Positions 1 through 13,542 of a stretch of 64,000 bases of DNA are shown here, piece after piece. Under the pieces are notes generated by a model. The model did not search any database, was not told the origin of the DNA, and saw only the letters and a list, made by a program, of their open reading frames with translations. Where the stretch lies: positions 718,956 to 782,955 of the forward strand of contig NW_022985183.1 of the NCBI RefSeq assembly GCF_010093535.1, read 5' to 3'. How positions within the stretch are numbered: the stretch's first letter is position 1; the number at the start of each line of letters is the position of its first letter. A program made the position numbers and the translations under genes. Origin of the DNA: Lindgomyces ingoldianus (taxonomy: Eukaryota > Ascomycota > Dothideomycetes > Pleosporales > Lindgomycetaceae).

Positions 1-3000
1 TGATACTCCAGACCGCCAATGACATATGCTCACACGGTGTCGAGTGTTCTGTAGGATCCCTTCCAGGGGAGATTGAGACAGCAAAGCTACAAGTCATTAT
101 TAACTCAAAAAGGCACACTGCTGCATAACATATATATTCAGCCATTCCAACTCATTCTGTCCTGGTATTTTCACCCCACTTCTGTAGAATATTATTCCTG
201 AATTTTTGCTGAGGATTATCACAAAATCTTGTGGCGGCTCGGGCAGCTCAGCAGAACTAAGGAAACAGTTCACGCCATTTTCAGTAGCAGACCCATTTTG
301 TATGCCAAGTCTATTATGCTCACTGCACAACAAAAAACGTACCGGTAATCCATAGCCACTCCATTTTGAGCATGCTCGTTACAGTCCCGTTTTAGAGTCC
401 GGTTGCAACGTGGTCTTAATCTTCTTGTGACGCTCTACTACGATATCCACCGCATCAACTGACGAGAAGGCGCTATTCTCCTCTATATACTAAGTTGTCA
501 CAGCTCTTTCTACTTGTTCAGAATCCGTCTTGTCCTCGGACATAAGCTTCAGAGCTGGTAGGTGCTTCCACCTGTAAATGATGGGGACACTTTTCTCCAA
601 GGAACTAGGACTAGACGGCGCCTCAGCTATATCTGCTTCGCCCTTAACTTCTTTCGGAAGATCAGCGAGTTCTTTGTGTGTGACAGTGATGGCCCGGTCC
701 GTCGTGCTGCTCGGCCTACTGTCCGGACAGAAGCCAAAAAGCAGGAGGCGCAGAGCACCAGCTGGAGTGGTGCAATTATGCATGCGGAAATTGCGATCCT
801 CGACATGCACGTATGCTTTCCTGTGCGACTCATCCGTCCGCTCATAACGAACAAGCCTGCGCTATATAGAGGAGACAACAGAGCGACATAGTAATCCGCG
901 ACTAGCAACTCGTCCGGGATGCGATATTCAAAGCTTATGGTCTAGCAGGTTTGGTTCGGCCCTTGGTGCGCTTAACGTACGACTCTGTGAGATACGGAAA
1001 GTCCTCCCTCTTCTGATAATTGGCAACTTTAGTGGTGAGAGGCGGGTATTCCGTATCCGCAAAACGGAAAGGTGCATCTGGCGACTTCTTCCCCTAGGCC
1101 TGTCCTCGACTTGATGCACTTCTCCTTCAACCTCTCCACCAGCTTGCCTACCTTTCCTTATGCCAACGATTCAAGGAGAAATACTTTTTATTTTGGGAAG
1201 AAGTTGCTTAAGATTTGGCAGCGGAGCTGGTGAAGCTTGAGGTGAGGCAAGCCTACCTTGGGTAAGGGCTGGCCATTGGCGAGAGTCATCTTTGGGTTCT
1301 TATTTCGGTTCTTAGATTGTGGGCGCTTTCGGCGTATATCCCACCGTAGAAGTGAGGGTCGCTGACATGGATTTCTAGCGGGTTTATGCAGAATATTGGG
1401 CTAAGGTGGGTTAGTAAAGGTTCGGAGTCTCGCGCATACAACACAGAACAGGTCCACATTATGTAGTGATGTGTAGGTATTAGAAAGGAAAGGCTTGCTA
1501 TATCTCTGATGTATCTTCTCAATCTCCTTGAAGAACATACCACGGAGAAAAATATCGTAGTAGAACGCATGGAGGAAAGAGACGGGAGCCGTACGAAGGA
1601 CCCGCGGAAGCATGCAAGCGGTTGAAAGTAGAGATTATAAATCATTTACAAACTTAAATAGTCCAGCAGAGCGGTTAGGAAGGCCGACATGATATGCGAC
1701 TAGCTCAACCTAAGGTGTGAGAACATTGGACCCACGCTCATGTTGGCGATAGCGTTGAGGGAATGATGCAACGCAGAAGGGAAAGAGCGATCAGGTGTTT
1801 GCAAGGAGTTGCCTAGCTCTGCTGAGAAAGTGGTAAACGAAAGGGCGATGTCACGGAGAGAATGGTTGGCGGTCAGCCTCGCTAGAGGGAGTGGTTGAGT
1901 GGTATTGGATTGGTGAAAATAATTCGCTGTAGTAAGGAGCGAATTTGCTGGCACTTAAGCGGAACAAGCTAAGATGCTCCTGCCCAGTTGCTTGCCAGCT
2001 GGAAAGTCCTTGTTAACTTCCTCAACTTGGTAGCTGCTCTAAAGACGTTTATTGATCTAGTTTTGCTGAATTAGAGTGGCGAGTTCAGCTACAGGGGATC
2101 TATCTCAAAACTCTCCCTAGCTAGGGCGAGTCGTACAATGGAGGTGCGATGACTACAAAAAAGTTAATGTTGCGTTGTACTCTGTATGAAGAGAAAGCTT
2201 GTGAAATAGTCGAAGCTTGGTCGAGGAGACATTGGCGATCCTATCTAAAGCAAGCTAGTTGGTCATAATAGGTGTACAGGCAGGTTTCTCTACGACGGCT
2301 TCATCAGCCAGCCTATTAGATGGACACCTCATATCAGCGATGACTCAATATTCTCAGGTAGGTGTGTGAAGATACATGGTTGTCATGGTTCTAGCCCGAA
2401 ATGGGCCGTGGCGTTCTTGGGGGAGACTTGACGGCCAGGAAAGGGACCCTTTCAAAATCTGCAGATCCACTGAAGCAAGTCGAGTTTTTCAATAGTTCTC
2501 AAGTGCAAAGAGTCCCCATGCTAGTAGGATATCTCCTCTCCCCTCTCGAAGAATTGACTGACTTGATCTACCGCTGCTTGGCATGTTCAAGAAGGAGAGC
2601 TCCCCCGGCTACTGCTCTGAAAAGGCGTCCACAGAAAGGCCCAGTAACAAAGGGGTTGTGATCCTTCAGACCCACCGTCGGGAATCGTTCTTTGCCCTTA
2701 TCTCTCGGGGTCGTATCTTCTCTGGCGAGACAACTTTGACCAGGGGAAGTCCAGTAGAATTCGGCCTAGAAATCAGATATCACAGAACGAAACAATACTG
2801 GGGCAATAGAGAATGAGAGTGAATTACCCTAAGTTGGAATAGAAAGTCACGTGAAATGCGCCATTCTCGGTGCCGCAGACAGGAGCAGTATTAAAAACCG
2901 CGCCCCATTTACAACACAAGGAAATAGTCCAATATGGCAGAATCGCCTCGTCAGCATGATTGAAAGTCTTGCCGCGGCTGCGAAACGTCACGTGGGCGTC

Positions 3001-4352
3001 TCTAGTGAGGTCTAGCTCGAAGGTGAAGCGAAAAGAGAAAATCTGATGTGATAGGAAGGCTTTATACGCCGCAAGTGTCAACGCATTCATTGTTGTTTCA
3101 CCGTTCGAGGGTGGCGAAAGATCCATACCGAACCTACTCCACCTCTAGTGACGTAATCACGCTTTCGGCCCAAGAGGACCCTGAAGATGTGAAATGAGCT
3201 CACTTCAAACATGCAAAAACACTGCTGCTCTTCAGGCGTCGATGGAAGGAGGGGCATGAAGAGACAATGAATTTCTGGGCCACGCGCAAAAAATCCCGCC
3301 AGGGTGCTGCCCTGCTCAAGCAGCACCCACAGTGCGTCTCTGGGGTCATTTTCTGCCAACTTCCAAGACAGCGCACAAAACACTTCTGCGTGGCGCAATG
3401 GCGTCTGGCCGGTGGTCCCCAAGCGAGCACCAGACACCCTGGAACAGCTGACCATGAGGCTTAGAAGAAGCCCATGGCGTTTGCAAAGCGTTGCCGGAGG
3501 TGCCGCCCGTCGTTGGCCGGCGTGCGTTGGCGAAGGCGGATGAAAGACGAATATCTTCGATGTTTGCGCCGTTCATAGTTTCAAGACAGGGCCTTTTTAC
3601 GTCTATGATTGCTCTCGCCTTCTTCGCTTCACGCTTCACGAGCATCGAGACCGCGTTTCCTCCGCCTTTGGGTCATCGAAGATAGCAGCAGACCCACCTT
3701 CCCCGGAACAGAGGCTCATAGTGAACGGATCGCGCCCAAACGGCAGATATCGACTGCAGAGCTGCAAATTGTTCCACAGCTATTTGAGCCGACCCTTGAG
3801 AGAGCTCAGGGGAGCAATACCGTACGAGCCACCGGGTTTCTAGACGCACACCGCTGAAAGAGGCAGACAAAGGGCACTTTCTCTCTGGTGAGGATTGGGT
3901 GCTAATGCAGTGGCCCAGCTTTCGGAAACGCAGAGGAAGCAGAAAGATGCCTGTGATTGAGGTGAGTTGCGACTTGATTTGTGCTGCAGCACACGTGAAC
4001 TGGGCCCGCGCGGCGAGCGATGCGTGTCTCCGCCCTGTGCTTGGTGGTTGATGGTGGATATACTATTGGCGTATTATCTATCGTCATACCCGGTCAGCGA
4101 GAGCGAAGGTGCGTCATCGTGCGCCAAGCCAATTGTGTCCAGACAAGCTGCTTATGATTATTCCTGCATTTAGCACTGCACGATCTCTTTTCCTCTCCTC
4201 CCTCTGTTCCTTCCCTTCTCTTCACAATACCCACGCCTGCTGTCCTTTGTTTGCACGTTGCTTGCCGTCCTTCCATTCCTCGTTCTAGCCTCCGACAGCA
4301 CCCCTCCCCCTCTCATTTCTGCGCGCCGCCAAAGCCTCAACAAAGCTGAACC
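1..4352. other. Gene-poor left end, no intact gene
   Basis: I find no intact recognisable gene here. Several minus-strand stretches (about 490-1140, 1700-1955, 2824-3126, 3087-3455, 3346-3645, 3673-3870) read like protein but are short, change frame and carry stops. This would fit old decayed genes, but none matches a family I recognise. The last 200 bases before 4353 are strongly pyrimidine-rich (CT-rich), a common look for the leader of a highly expressed fungal gene, and probably form the promoter and 5' UTR of the kinase gene. Confidence 0.5.
490..1140 (-). pseudogene. Possible decayed coding region, unknown family
   Basis: Read on the minus strand, about 1140 to 910 gives a coding-like frame (KVGKLVERLKEKCIKSRTGL, then a Cys-rich CTFPFCGYG stretch) interrupted by TAA and TAG. 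About 855 to 490 continues in another frame (LVRYERTDESHRK, then VHVEDRNF) to a TGA/TAA region. The in-frame stops could come from CAA or CAG codons by C-to-T change. I do not recognise the protein. It could equally be chance open frame, so confidence is low. Confidence 0.25.
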
Positions 4353-6658
4353 ATGGCCGCGATACAGAACTTCAAGAACTTCTTGCGTCATGGCAAGCAA
4401 GCACGCGCAAACCCCCCTCATGGCGAGGCAACTACCAACGTGACCAACGTCCACGCACAGCACCAGCGACACCACCACCACGGCCAGCCGGATCACCAGT
4501 ATGCCCTTAGCGACCCCAATTTCATGGATCAGAAGCCCTTACAACACAGTGCTCCTCAAGGTGACTATTCCGCCGCCGTCATTGACAATAGGAATGTTGC
4601 CGCCCAGGCCGTAGACGCAGCGGCACGGGCCGCCGGCGACCAACACAAGAAACAAGCACACAAGCAGGCAGGCACGACAGACCGGAAAGACTACGATCCG
4701 ACAGTACTCGAACTCATCGTTGCAGAGGAGCGGGAGAGCAAGGGAAAGCTTCCCAAGTACCCCGGTTTAGAGCGATGGACGCTACTCGAGAAGATGGGCG
4801 ATGGTGCCTTTAGTAATGTATACCGCGCGAGGGATAATACCGGCCAGTATGGAGAAGCCGCTATTAAAGTCGTCCGCAAGTTTGAGATGAACTCGAATCA
4901 GGTTAGTATTGCCCTGGTGGGAAGCCCCCCCCCCCCCCCCCCCCCCTCTTCTGCCCTTCTCCTTGCATCTTCCTCCCTCCGTATGCGTTGTGTTGAAGGT
5001 CAGTCATGTGGACGTTGCCAACAGGGCTCTGGTATAGGGCGATAAACACATCCACCCGGATTTTAAGAAAGCGCCAAAAACAGTGGAGGTGCGATAACTC
5101 AATCACGGCGGACGCCCCACAACCCCCGGCGCGTTCGCCTGCACCTACTCCTTGCTCGTACCGGGCACAGACTGACGTATTGCCCCACAGAGAGCCAACA
5201 TCCTCAAGGAGGTTCAGATTATGCGACAACTCGATCATCCCAACATTGTCAAGCTACTCGACTTCTCCGAGTCCCGCCAGTACTACTACATCGTCCTGGA
5301 GCTTTGTCCTGGAGGCGAACTTTTCCATCAAATTGTCCGCCTGACGTATTTTAGCGAAGACCTTTCGAGACACACAATCATTCAAGTTGCGAAAGCCCTG
5401 GAGTACTTGCATGAGGAAGCGGGTGTCGTCCATCGGTTCGTGTTCTTGCTTTTGACGTTGCCAAGCCTCGTGATAACTGACGTCATTCTGCAGCGACATC
5501 AAGCCCGAGAATCTTCTGTTTTATCCGATCCCTTTCGTTCCGACCCGCAACCCGAAGCCAAAGGGTCCTGATGATGAGGATAAAGCTGACGAGGGCGAGT
5601 TCATCCGGGGACAGGGTGCAGGTGGCATCGGTCTCATCAAGATCGCCGACTTCGGGTTATCCAAAGTCATCTGGGACAGCCAGACCATGACGCCATGCGG
5701 TACCGTGGGTTATACTGCCCCGGAGATTGTTAAAGACGAGCGTTATTCGAAGAGTGTTGACATGTGGGCGCTTGGATGTGTCCTATACACTCTTCTCTGC
5801 GGTTTCCCTCCATTTTACGACGAATCTATTCAAACCCTTACAGAAAAAGTGGCTCGCGGCCAGTACACCTTCCTTTCGCCATGGTGGGACGACATTTCCA
5901 AGCCTGCCCAGGATCTTGTTTCTCACCTCCTCACCGTCGATCCCGAAAAGCGATACGACATTAAGCAATTCCTCAACCATCCCTGGATCCGTGAGGTGGA
6001 AGAGCTTACATACGCCGCCGCTGATGCGCCACCACTTGCCACTCCGCTCTATGTACGGCAGAAGGAGTTCATTCAAGGCAAGGGCGATGCTCTTCAAGCC
6101 AATTTCGCCTACCTCGAATCCCCCGGAGCGAAGCGCCAGGACTTCCGATCTCCTGGCGTGGTCAACCTACGAGAAGTTTTCGATGTAGGATACGCCGTGC
6201 ATCGGCAAGAGGAGGAGGGTAAGAGGAGAAAGAATTTCAAGCAAGGCTACCGTGGTGCCAACGCCATGAACTCTCTCAACGCTCTCGACGAGAATGAAGA
6301 CGACGACGAGTTCTCCGCCGAGTCGGTACCATTTGGCGCTTCTCAGCAACATCCTCCAGCCAAGCTTCCGAAGTCACAAGGAGCCGACGTAACGGCCATG
6401 GAGCAGAAGATGCGGAACACGACGCTTTCGGCAGCGGCTCAAGCACGACAGCAAGTTAATCCACCTGCAGCTGCACCGCGACAGCAAGAGCGAGGGTACG
6501 GCCAGCATTCCGCGGCCGTAGCTGCCGCCGCCAAGCGTCAGGTCCGAAATAAAGGTGCCTTCGAACTAAGCCTAGACAACGCTACGCTGCTTGGGCGTCG
6601 GCACAAGAAAGCACCTGAGCCGAGCGCGCTGCGGGAAGAGATGGTGGCTAGCACATGA
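4353..6658 (+). CDS. srk1: Ser/Thr protein kinase, Srk1/Rck2 (MAPK-activated) family
   Basis: Protein kinase of the Rck2/Srk1/SrkA type, which in other fungi is phosphorylated by the Hog1/Sty1 stress MAPK and acts in stress and translation control. Three exons: 4353-4901, 5191-5435, 5494-6658 (652 codons with stop). Introns are GT..AG; joining them restores the frame across MNSNQ/RANILKEVQ and through the HRD motif. The glycine loop GDGAFSNV is near residue 149, the ATP lysine near 172, HRDIKPEN from 264, DFG near 317, the activation segment TPCGTVGYTAPE near 331-342. A long insert sits between the catalytic loop and DFG (about 265-315), as in this family. The N-terminus is His/Gln-rich and the C-terminal 200 residues are low complexity. 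The first ATG with good context (ccATGG) was chosen. Intron 1 is long (289 nt) and holds a C homopolymer. Convergent with the reductase gene. Confidence 0.93.
4926..4946. repeat. Poly-C homopolymer in kinase intron 1
   Basis: A run of about 20 C residues lies 25 bases downstream of the intron 1 donor of the kinase gene. It is non-coding and its exact length may be a sequencing uncertainty. Confidence 0.8.
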
Positions 6659-7970
6659 CAACCAAGTCCCACTTCGGTCCTGGCGAGAGATTGGTGATAT
6701 GACGTCATTTCATCGCTTGGCTGTCTTGAAACACAATTCTAGGAACGCTATTCGGCGGGCGTTGGTCTTCTCACTGCTTTTCATTAAAGTTCTAGTCAAG
6801 CCTTTTCCTCTCTCCCACCTCTATGATCTGCTCGTTTTGTCCAGCCTCCCGATAGCATATGTGTGCATTCTGCTAGTTTCCTTTTTCATATCTTCGTCTT
6901 GAGTGAACTTTTCTCTCAGAGTCTGAGAGTCTGACTAGGACTGGGTACTCAAGAAATGGACAGTTATAGTTAAATATCAAGTTGGGGCAGCGGTTGAACT
7001 TGGCCCTGGGGGTCAGATATGACATATGCCAAATCGCTACTGTAGAAAGGAATATATGTATTATATTTCGATCGAAGTATCGTATATCGTATTACTTACT
7101 GAAGTGGGGTTGTGATTGTGATTGAGATGGATGGTGTGGGGAGGTGTATGTACTCACAGCCCACTGATGATATTGAATATGCTACGATACCATCCACCTA
7201 GACTAAGCCTAGATCAAGCTCCCTTCGAATTCTGCACTCCCCTTATCTATCTTGTTTGATGTAAGCTTGAGGAAAGGGACTAGCATATTCCAAAGATAAC
7301 TTCTGTTGGGATAGAAGATGAACGGCGAGCGAGTCGATGAACGAAGGAACGAACGGGCGAATAAGATAACCGTGCTCGGCCGTAGATTGTTTGTTGTATG
7401 CAGTGGAGGAGCTGGGAGTTGGGAGTGTGGGTGGGAGAGGAACTAGCATTTAGTGTCTCGTCTGGTTTGGGGTGGTTTGGTCTGGAGTTGTGTGCTGACA
7501 GACAGACTTATTGACTTTCAACTATGGGACACAAATGAAAGAAGCTCAATTTCTACGCTCGCGCTCAAGGTTATGCTTAGAAACGCCTATATATGCCTTC
7601 TTGCCTTTGCCTTGCGTACATACTCGCCCTCTCTGTGGGTATGTATATACGTATGTATGTCCATAATTTTTCAAACACATGTTAGGAATGGTATGTATAC
7701 AGCCCAAACCTAGCCCAATCCGACCAGACCGGACGCAAAGTCTCGTCCTTTCATCGCCTCTGAAAAGGCGAGTGCCTGTCTCCAACTTCACTCCGCCTGC
7801 CCACTAACACCTACGCTGAAACCTATCCACTCATGGCTAGGATCTGTTCGCTGAATGAAGTAAGGATACCAAATATTACCACCACTCTCTAAGACATTTA
7901 TGTCTCTTTCTAATTCCCTTCCCTCTCACTATTCTCAAGTCTTCTAACCGGTGTATTTCTAATACCCATA
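6659..7970. other. Convergent intergenic region
   Basis: This separates the 3' ends of the kinase (+) and HMG-CoA reductase (-) genes. It contains T-rich and TATG-repeat stretches (around 7640-7690) and possible 3' UTRs. I see no gene or RNA I can support. Confidence 0.5.
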
Positions 7971-10900
7971 TCACCGCCTCGGCAATACCCCGTCCCTCAC
8001 ACCCTCTCTCACACTCCCTAATGCACTCCCCACAGGTGTCTGCGCCCCCACAGGCGTTTGTGGAGCGGGCGTCGGCGCTCTGCTCGGCACCTGACTCCTA
8101 TTATGCGCCATATGCGCCTTTACCAGATGTCCCGCACACAACGCCGCGTTTAGTGACAACTCGCCCGCGAGCGTAGCCGCGGCAATCACGCGCGCTAGCT
8201 GGCGCGCATTATCGCCAGGAGACATCTGGTGAGCGCCGCGTACGCCCAGAAGGTCTAGCATAGCTGATTGTGGTTCGAGGATTGTGCCGCCACCAATGGT
8301 GCCGACTTCGATGCTGGGCATTGAGACGGAGATTTGGAGGTTGTTATTTACGCTGGGGGAATTGTTAGAGAATTCGCTCGGAGGAAATCCAGATATCTAA
8401 GCGAGATGTGGAAGGGGAGAGAGTGAAGGGGGAGAAAGGAAACCTACTTCTTCATAATTGTGATACAATTCGCACTCTCAACCACCTGCGCGGGATCCTG
8501 TCCCGTCGCCAAAAAGATTGCTGCCACAATATTCGCTGCATGAGCATTAAATCCACCCAACGCGCCCGCCATCGCGCTCCCAATATAGTTCTTACTAATG
8601 TTCATCTGCACCAGCGACTCGACATCACACTTCAATACGGATTTAACAATATGACCAGGGATGATGGCTTCAGCGACAACACCTTTCCCGCGCCCGTCGA
8701 TCCAGTTAATAGCGGCGGCTTTTTTGTCCGTGCAGTAGTTCCCCGAAACGGTGATGATGTTCATGTCGTCGAAACCCGCTTCAGTGGACATGACGCTGAG
8801 GGCGTGTTCGACGCCTTTGGAAATCATGTTCATACCCATGGCATCCCCGGTAGTAGTCTTAAACCTAACATACAAATTGGTGCCCGCGATGGCGGTCTTC
8901 ATGGACTGCAGACGCGCGAAGCGAGACGTGGAGTTGAATGCGTTTTTCATCGTTCGTTGACCTTCTTCTGAATCGAGCCAGATCTTTGCGGCGCCGGCGC
9001 GAGTGAGGTTGTCGAAGCCGATACAGGGGCCGCGCGTCATGCCATCGTGCGTGAGAACTGTGACGGCACCTCCGCCGGCATTGATAGCTTTGGCACCGCG
9101 GGATGTACTGGCAACTAATACACCCTCAGTGGTTGCCATGGGAAGGAAGTAGTTCTGACCATCGACCATCAAGGGGCCTGCGACACCGACGGGAAGAGGG
9201 AGGTAACCGACGACATTCTCGCAGCAAGCACCGTGGACAAGATCGTAGTTGTAGCCCTCGTATGGAAGCTTAGATTTCTCGAGCATCGTTGATGTTTCGC
9301 GGGTAGCGTGTGTACGCGAGACAACACCACGACGTATTTTGACAGCACGAGTCTTGTCGCCGAGCGTCTTCTCCAACGCATATCCAGGGATCTTCCCTTT
9401 TACTGAGAGGTCAATCAGCTCCTCATCTGTCATGTGATGTGCCTTTTTCTCCTTCAACATTTGTTCCAGAATCTCCATCGACCGGTTCGGTTTCTTTTGT
9501 TCCTCTGTGAGTGGGATTTCGATCTCAGCGGGCTGGAGAAGTTGAGGCTGTGCAGCGGGAGTTTGCGTAATGATTTGGGAGAGCGGCTGGATTGTTCCAC
9601 GGCCTGCTTGCTGTTCCGGGCCAGGCGTGATTGGTGGTGACGGCATATGTTGATGGGGGATTCCAATAGCAGGGGTGGGTGGAGCACCATCCTGGATCTC
9701 TGCGGCAGTCGGGGGTTCCAGAGGCTTATGTGGCTCTTTGATACTCCATCGAGCTGCGTTGAAGAGATACCCATTTAGCACGACACTCAAGGCAAGTGCA
9801 ACAACAATCCATTTGCCTAAGACGGGGTCGTCTAGACTCTTTAGAATCCCATCGACGACACGGCCGCTCATGGTGCTGCCGAATTGCAATTTGTGGTCTG
9901 AGGTTGGCGGCTCGGCATAATGGACAGAAGGATACTCTAATTCGTACTTAATTGGCATCAAGATGGTGACAATTGTGGACGTCGTAACCGCCTTAGCCTG
10001 CTCGAGGATCGAGTCTAACCCACTTCCAGCGACTTTGAAGGGATCGAGAGGAGGCGCTGTGCCCACACCTGGAAGGCGAGAGACTTTGGAGGTTGAGATG
10101 CCAAATCGAAGGGTGGCCAAGTTTAAGATGTTCACCAGAACGAAACCAGCTACCATCAAGACCTTGAACTTGGGAACAGTAATTTTCTTGCCGAGTACGG
10201 TTGTTGTGCGAGTTCGGGAGTTCACACCTCCAGCATTGGGCCAATCGTTGCTCGAGGCATAGTTCTCGGCGACATTACGACTAATGCCATCATCTTCGAG
10301 AGCCTTGCGAAGAGCCACGTGACGCTTGATCCGGTTTATTTCCAGTTTGATGGTGAGAATCGAAGTGAAGAACGTGAGGAGCATAAGCGCATCAAACAGC
10401 AGGATCCAGGCGCCGAGGAAGCAAAACTGCCGAAGGCCTCCTTGAATCCCAGACATGGCTCCAGCGACGAGGATAAGGATCTCGAAGAAGTAGTCTCGCA
10501 CAATCTCCCATCCAGTCTGTTTGATAGCAGTCTGGACTGCGCTCTGGATGGTCAGGGCCTCGCCGCTGCCTCCTTCCGAGTTCCGTCGAGCATCCATGGA
10601 AGCGGAAAGCACAGCCTTGGTCAAAACGATGGGCTTTTCGAATCCAATGATGACCACCAGGAAAGGCAACCCTTCAGAGAGAAGAACCATGTTGATAGGA
10701 ACATCGAGATAGACAGTCACAAGCAGTGCGAAGAGAAATGCGAAAGCTGATTGGAACAAGACGGTGGCCGCAAGCCAGAAGTTAGATCCAAGTCGACGCA
10801 TGGCAAGGAATAAGGAGACGAAAGTCAAGTGCATGGCCAAGTAGCCCATGGCCATGATGATGATGTCTCCCGTTTCAGCATTCTATACTCAAGTTAGACG

Positions 10901-11690
10901 TTATTTCGTGCCCATGTTAGGAGCCCAGCATACCTTGAGGAGGTCAACAAATGACGTCCAAGACTCTCTTGCCCAATTACGGACGCCTCCTGACGTATTC
11001 CCACTCTTCGCTGCCTTCATTATCCACTTCTTCTCCTCCCGCGTGCCCTCCTCGTCTGAGCCGTGCGATTCGGATGCATCCTCGGGGGCCGAAATCTCCT
11101 GCATGGCTACGAGAAACCCAGGAGCATCGGCAAAGGGAAGCGAGAAGGCTAGCGAGGTGTCGTGGGATATTGTCGAGAAGGAGCTCGATGAGCTTGGAAG
11201 GAGCTGGGCAGACGTGTTGCCTGGCACGACATTTTGAGAAGGTGCGGAGTTGATGGAGCTCGATTCGGGAAAGACCAGAGTAATGAGGGCAATCTCCTGC
11301 ACAGGTTAGCTTTATGCTATAGCCTAGTGCCTGTCTATCGTGTTCTTGACCTACCTGCTGTGCTTTGGTACCTGGGCTTGTCTCCTCCAGCTCCCACTTC
11401 CACGCCGTCTCTTCCCCAACCCTCAACCTCTTGCTCCCAGCCAGTAACGTGTTGAAGTCTACTCTCCCGGCTGCCGTATCTGTGTTCCGCTCCAAGAGGC
11501 CCTTGTCTAGTACTCCCAAGTATGAATAGCTGGCTAGAAAGGCAATTGTAACGATGGTATGTATGGGGTGCGTGCACGCTTTCTTCGCAATGGATAGCAA
11601 GATAGGCGCAACATGGCGGTCATACCAACCCGGTCTGGTATGCTCGGGCTTGCTAGCACTCTGCCAGCGCGAGGTCAAAAAGCCAAACAT
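7971..11690 (-). CDS. hmg1: 3-hydroxy-3-methylglutaryl-CoA reductase
   Basis: ER membrane enzyme reducing HMG-CoA to mevalonate with NADPH, the committed step of sterol and isoprenoid synthesis. Four exons read on the minus strand: 11690-11355, 11296-10934, 10882-8448, 8352-7971 (1171 aa). All junctions keep frame; the last gives the family run [17 protein letters not shown]. The N-terminal exon holds a first membrane segment ([18 protein letters not shown]). Exon 3 opens with the multi-span sterol-sensing-type region (from about residue 243), followed by a linker and the catalytic domain with [26 protein letters not shown] and the second NADPH motif GTIGGGT. The catalytic histidine and phospho-serine region [11 protein letters not shown] is near the end. 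Length is normal for filamentous fungi. The C-terminus adds a Pro/Thr/Val tail. Neighbours are unrelated. Confidence 0.96.
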
Positions 11691-12768
11691 GGTGCAAGAG
11701 ACTGAAGTTGATTCAGCGCAGTGGTGTCGCGAGACCCTCAGAGGAGTGTATTCATGGGGTTACGCGGGGTGGCTGTGCCGCTGCCTTGTATAAAGGACTG
11801 AACTCCGAGAGTACACGGGGTTGCAGACGGCGCGGCGAATCGCGGGAAAAGGCCCTGCAGACGTTCAGCGAGTGCATGTAAACAGTATGCAGTGCCAGCT
11901 TGGCTTACAAAATGCCTCTTGTCGGGCTAAAGAGTCGTGCTATCCAGACGGAGACCGTCTTCAGTGGGCCGACGGCAGGGACGGGGCAATTGACGAGACA
12001 GCAAACACAGGAAGGAGGCTTCGCGGGGAGGGGGGAGAAGCGGCGAGAGTGAATTGATGGTGGAGAAAGGCGTGCAATTCACTTGTCGCCTTCTTCTCCC
12101 ACTGTCAATCCCCCTGGTCGGCCGTGGTGCGTGCGCTGCGCTCCAGGTTCACGAAACTTTTTTGGGCCACAGACCGCCAAGCCCGACTTCACCGCTTTAT
12201 CTAGCTCTTCCCCAGACGAGCAGCCCATCGACCCACCAACAAAGAATTGGCGACTCTCATGCGCCTATTATTGTTCCTGCCCACACGCGACACGACATTC
12301 ACACATTGACTCCTGCAGCTGACTTGGGAGGGGGTGGAAAACTGGCTTTCACCTCGGGCTCGCTTGCATCAACGTCAACAGGCTGATCGCAATGGTCAAC
12401 GGTTGAGCTGACGCCACTATGCGCCACATCTAGCCATGTGCATGTTGAGGGACCCGGAGCCATCATCTTCTGGCTTCAATGACGACGGAAACCCAACTTT
12501 CCATGGCATCTTGCCACATGGCTCCCCACCAACCAGATCTCGAGCACAGTAATTTGCTAAATGCTGGAGCATGGATCGTCAGGTGCAGATCGCCGACGCT
12601 TGGGCAACGGGAAATTGCTGAACTATCCTTGCGAAAGTCGTCAAAAGCAAGAAAGCAGGTTCAAGCTGCCCAAAATCCCGATGTTTATTATTTTCATCCC
12701 GCGTCTATAGTATATACTCCAATCGCCAATGCTCTTGGTAATAGTGAAATTCGTGGACCCCAGGAAAT
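11691..12768. other. Promoter side of HMG-CoA reductase
   Basis: This is 5' flank of the reductase and 3' flank of the nig1-like gene, both on the minus strand. A plus-strand open frame at 12479-12841 overlaps the end of the nig1-like gene and has no family features, so I do not call it. I saw no convincing sterol-response element by eye. Confidence 0.45.
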
Positions 12769-13542
12769 TTATGACACCCTCGAGGCCATCGGAACATCAC
12801 CATGGGTGATGGTCTTGACGAATTCGGGATCTGGATCGTAGAGCATGACATGGAAGTGCTCAACGGCGTGCACCGATTTGAGCGAGCGCCAATTCTTGAA
12901 CCAAATTACATGATCAGGCTGGGCCTTTGAGCAGAATGTCTGCTGGATATAGTCCTCAATTCCCTTTCGTGCCTCCGGGGTCAAGTCATCTGAATTCGGG
13001 GCCTCTTCTAGGTCGAATTTAGTCCAGATGACAAGATGGATGATCTTCTCGTCCACGCCGTAGGGCCAGTCGTTGTACAAGACCTTGATATCCTCTGTTC
13101 AAGGTTAGTGGGAGCCCTGACCATCAGCAACTCACCGCACCTTCAAACTCGAATGGCCGGCCTTTTGGCGCCATGGTCTTCCACTGCAGCCTCTCATTGA
13201 CAATGAAATTCATTATCGACCCATACTCCTTGATCAGCCGGTGCGTGTACTGCCGATATCTCCTCAGATCGGAAGGAACGCGGTGGAACTTGTCAACTCG
13301 ATTAATCCCTATGATAAAGTGTCAAACCCGAACCCCGAATTGAACAACAATGTCGAATTCAGCGTCGTACTAGTGATTTCCGTGACCTCATCCCACGACA
13401 ACCGCTTGTACTCCGCATCTGGAGTGCCAATGATGCTCCGATCCTTCTCACCGCACTCCTTCAAAAACTCTGGACATTCCTTCGGCCACTGGTCCCTCGG
13501 CACATTCACTAGCCAAAAAGGCAACGGCTCCTCGTGAGGCAT
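12769..13542 (-). CDS. nig1: N-acetylglucosamine-induced protein 1 family (DUF3605)
   Basis: Member of the DUF3605 / GlcNAc-induced protein 1 family, widespread in fungi and of unknown biochemical role. Three exons: 13542-13371, 13308-13141, 13094-12769 (221 aa). Phase-1 junctions restore [17 protein letters not shown] and [17 protein letters not shown]. Conserved features seen are [12 protein letters not shown] near the start, the [13 protein letters not shown] block, [11 protein letters not shown], then [20 protein letters not shown] and a late WFKNW-x-HFHVML block. I start at the methionine of [10 protein letters not shown]; an upstream in-frame methionine at 13632 would add a hydrophobic 30-residue stretch not typical of the family. 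Divergent from the 14903 gene. Confidence 0.87.

Noticed and set aside
8408..8971. 187-codon plus-strand open frame
   Set aside because: It is the shadow of the HMG-CoA reductase catalytic domain on the minus strand.
12479..12841. 120-codon plus-strand open frame
   Set aside because: It overlaps the conserved 3' end of the nig1-like gene on the other strand and shows no family features.
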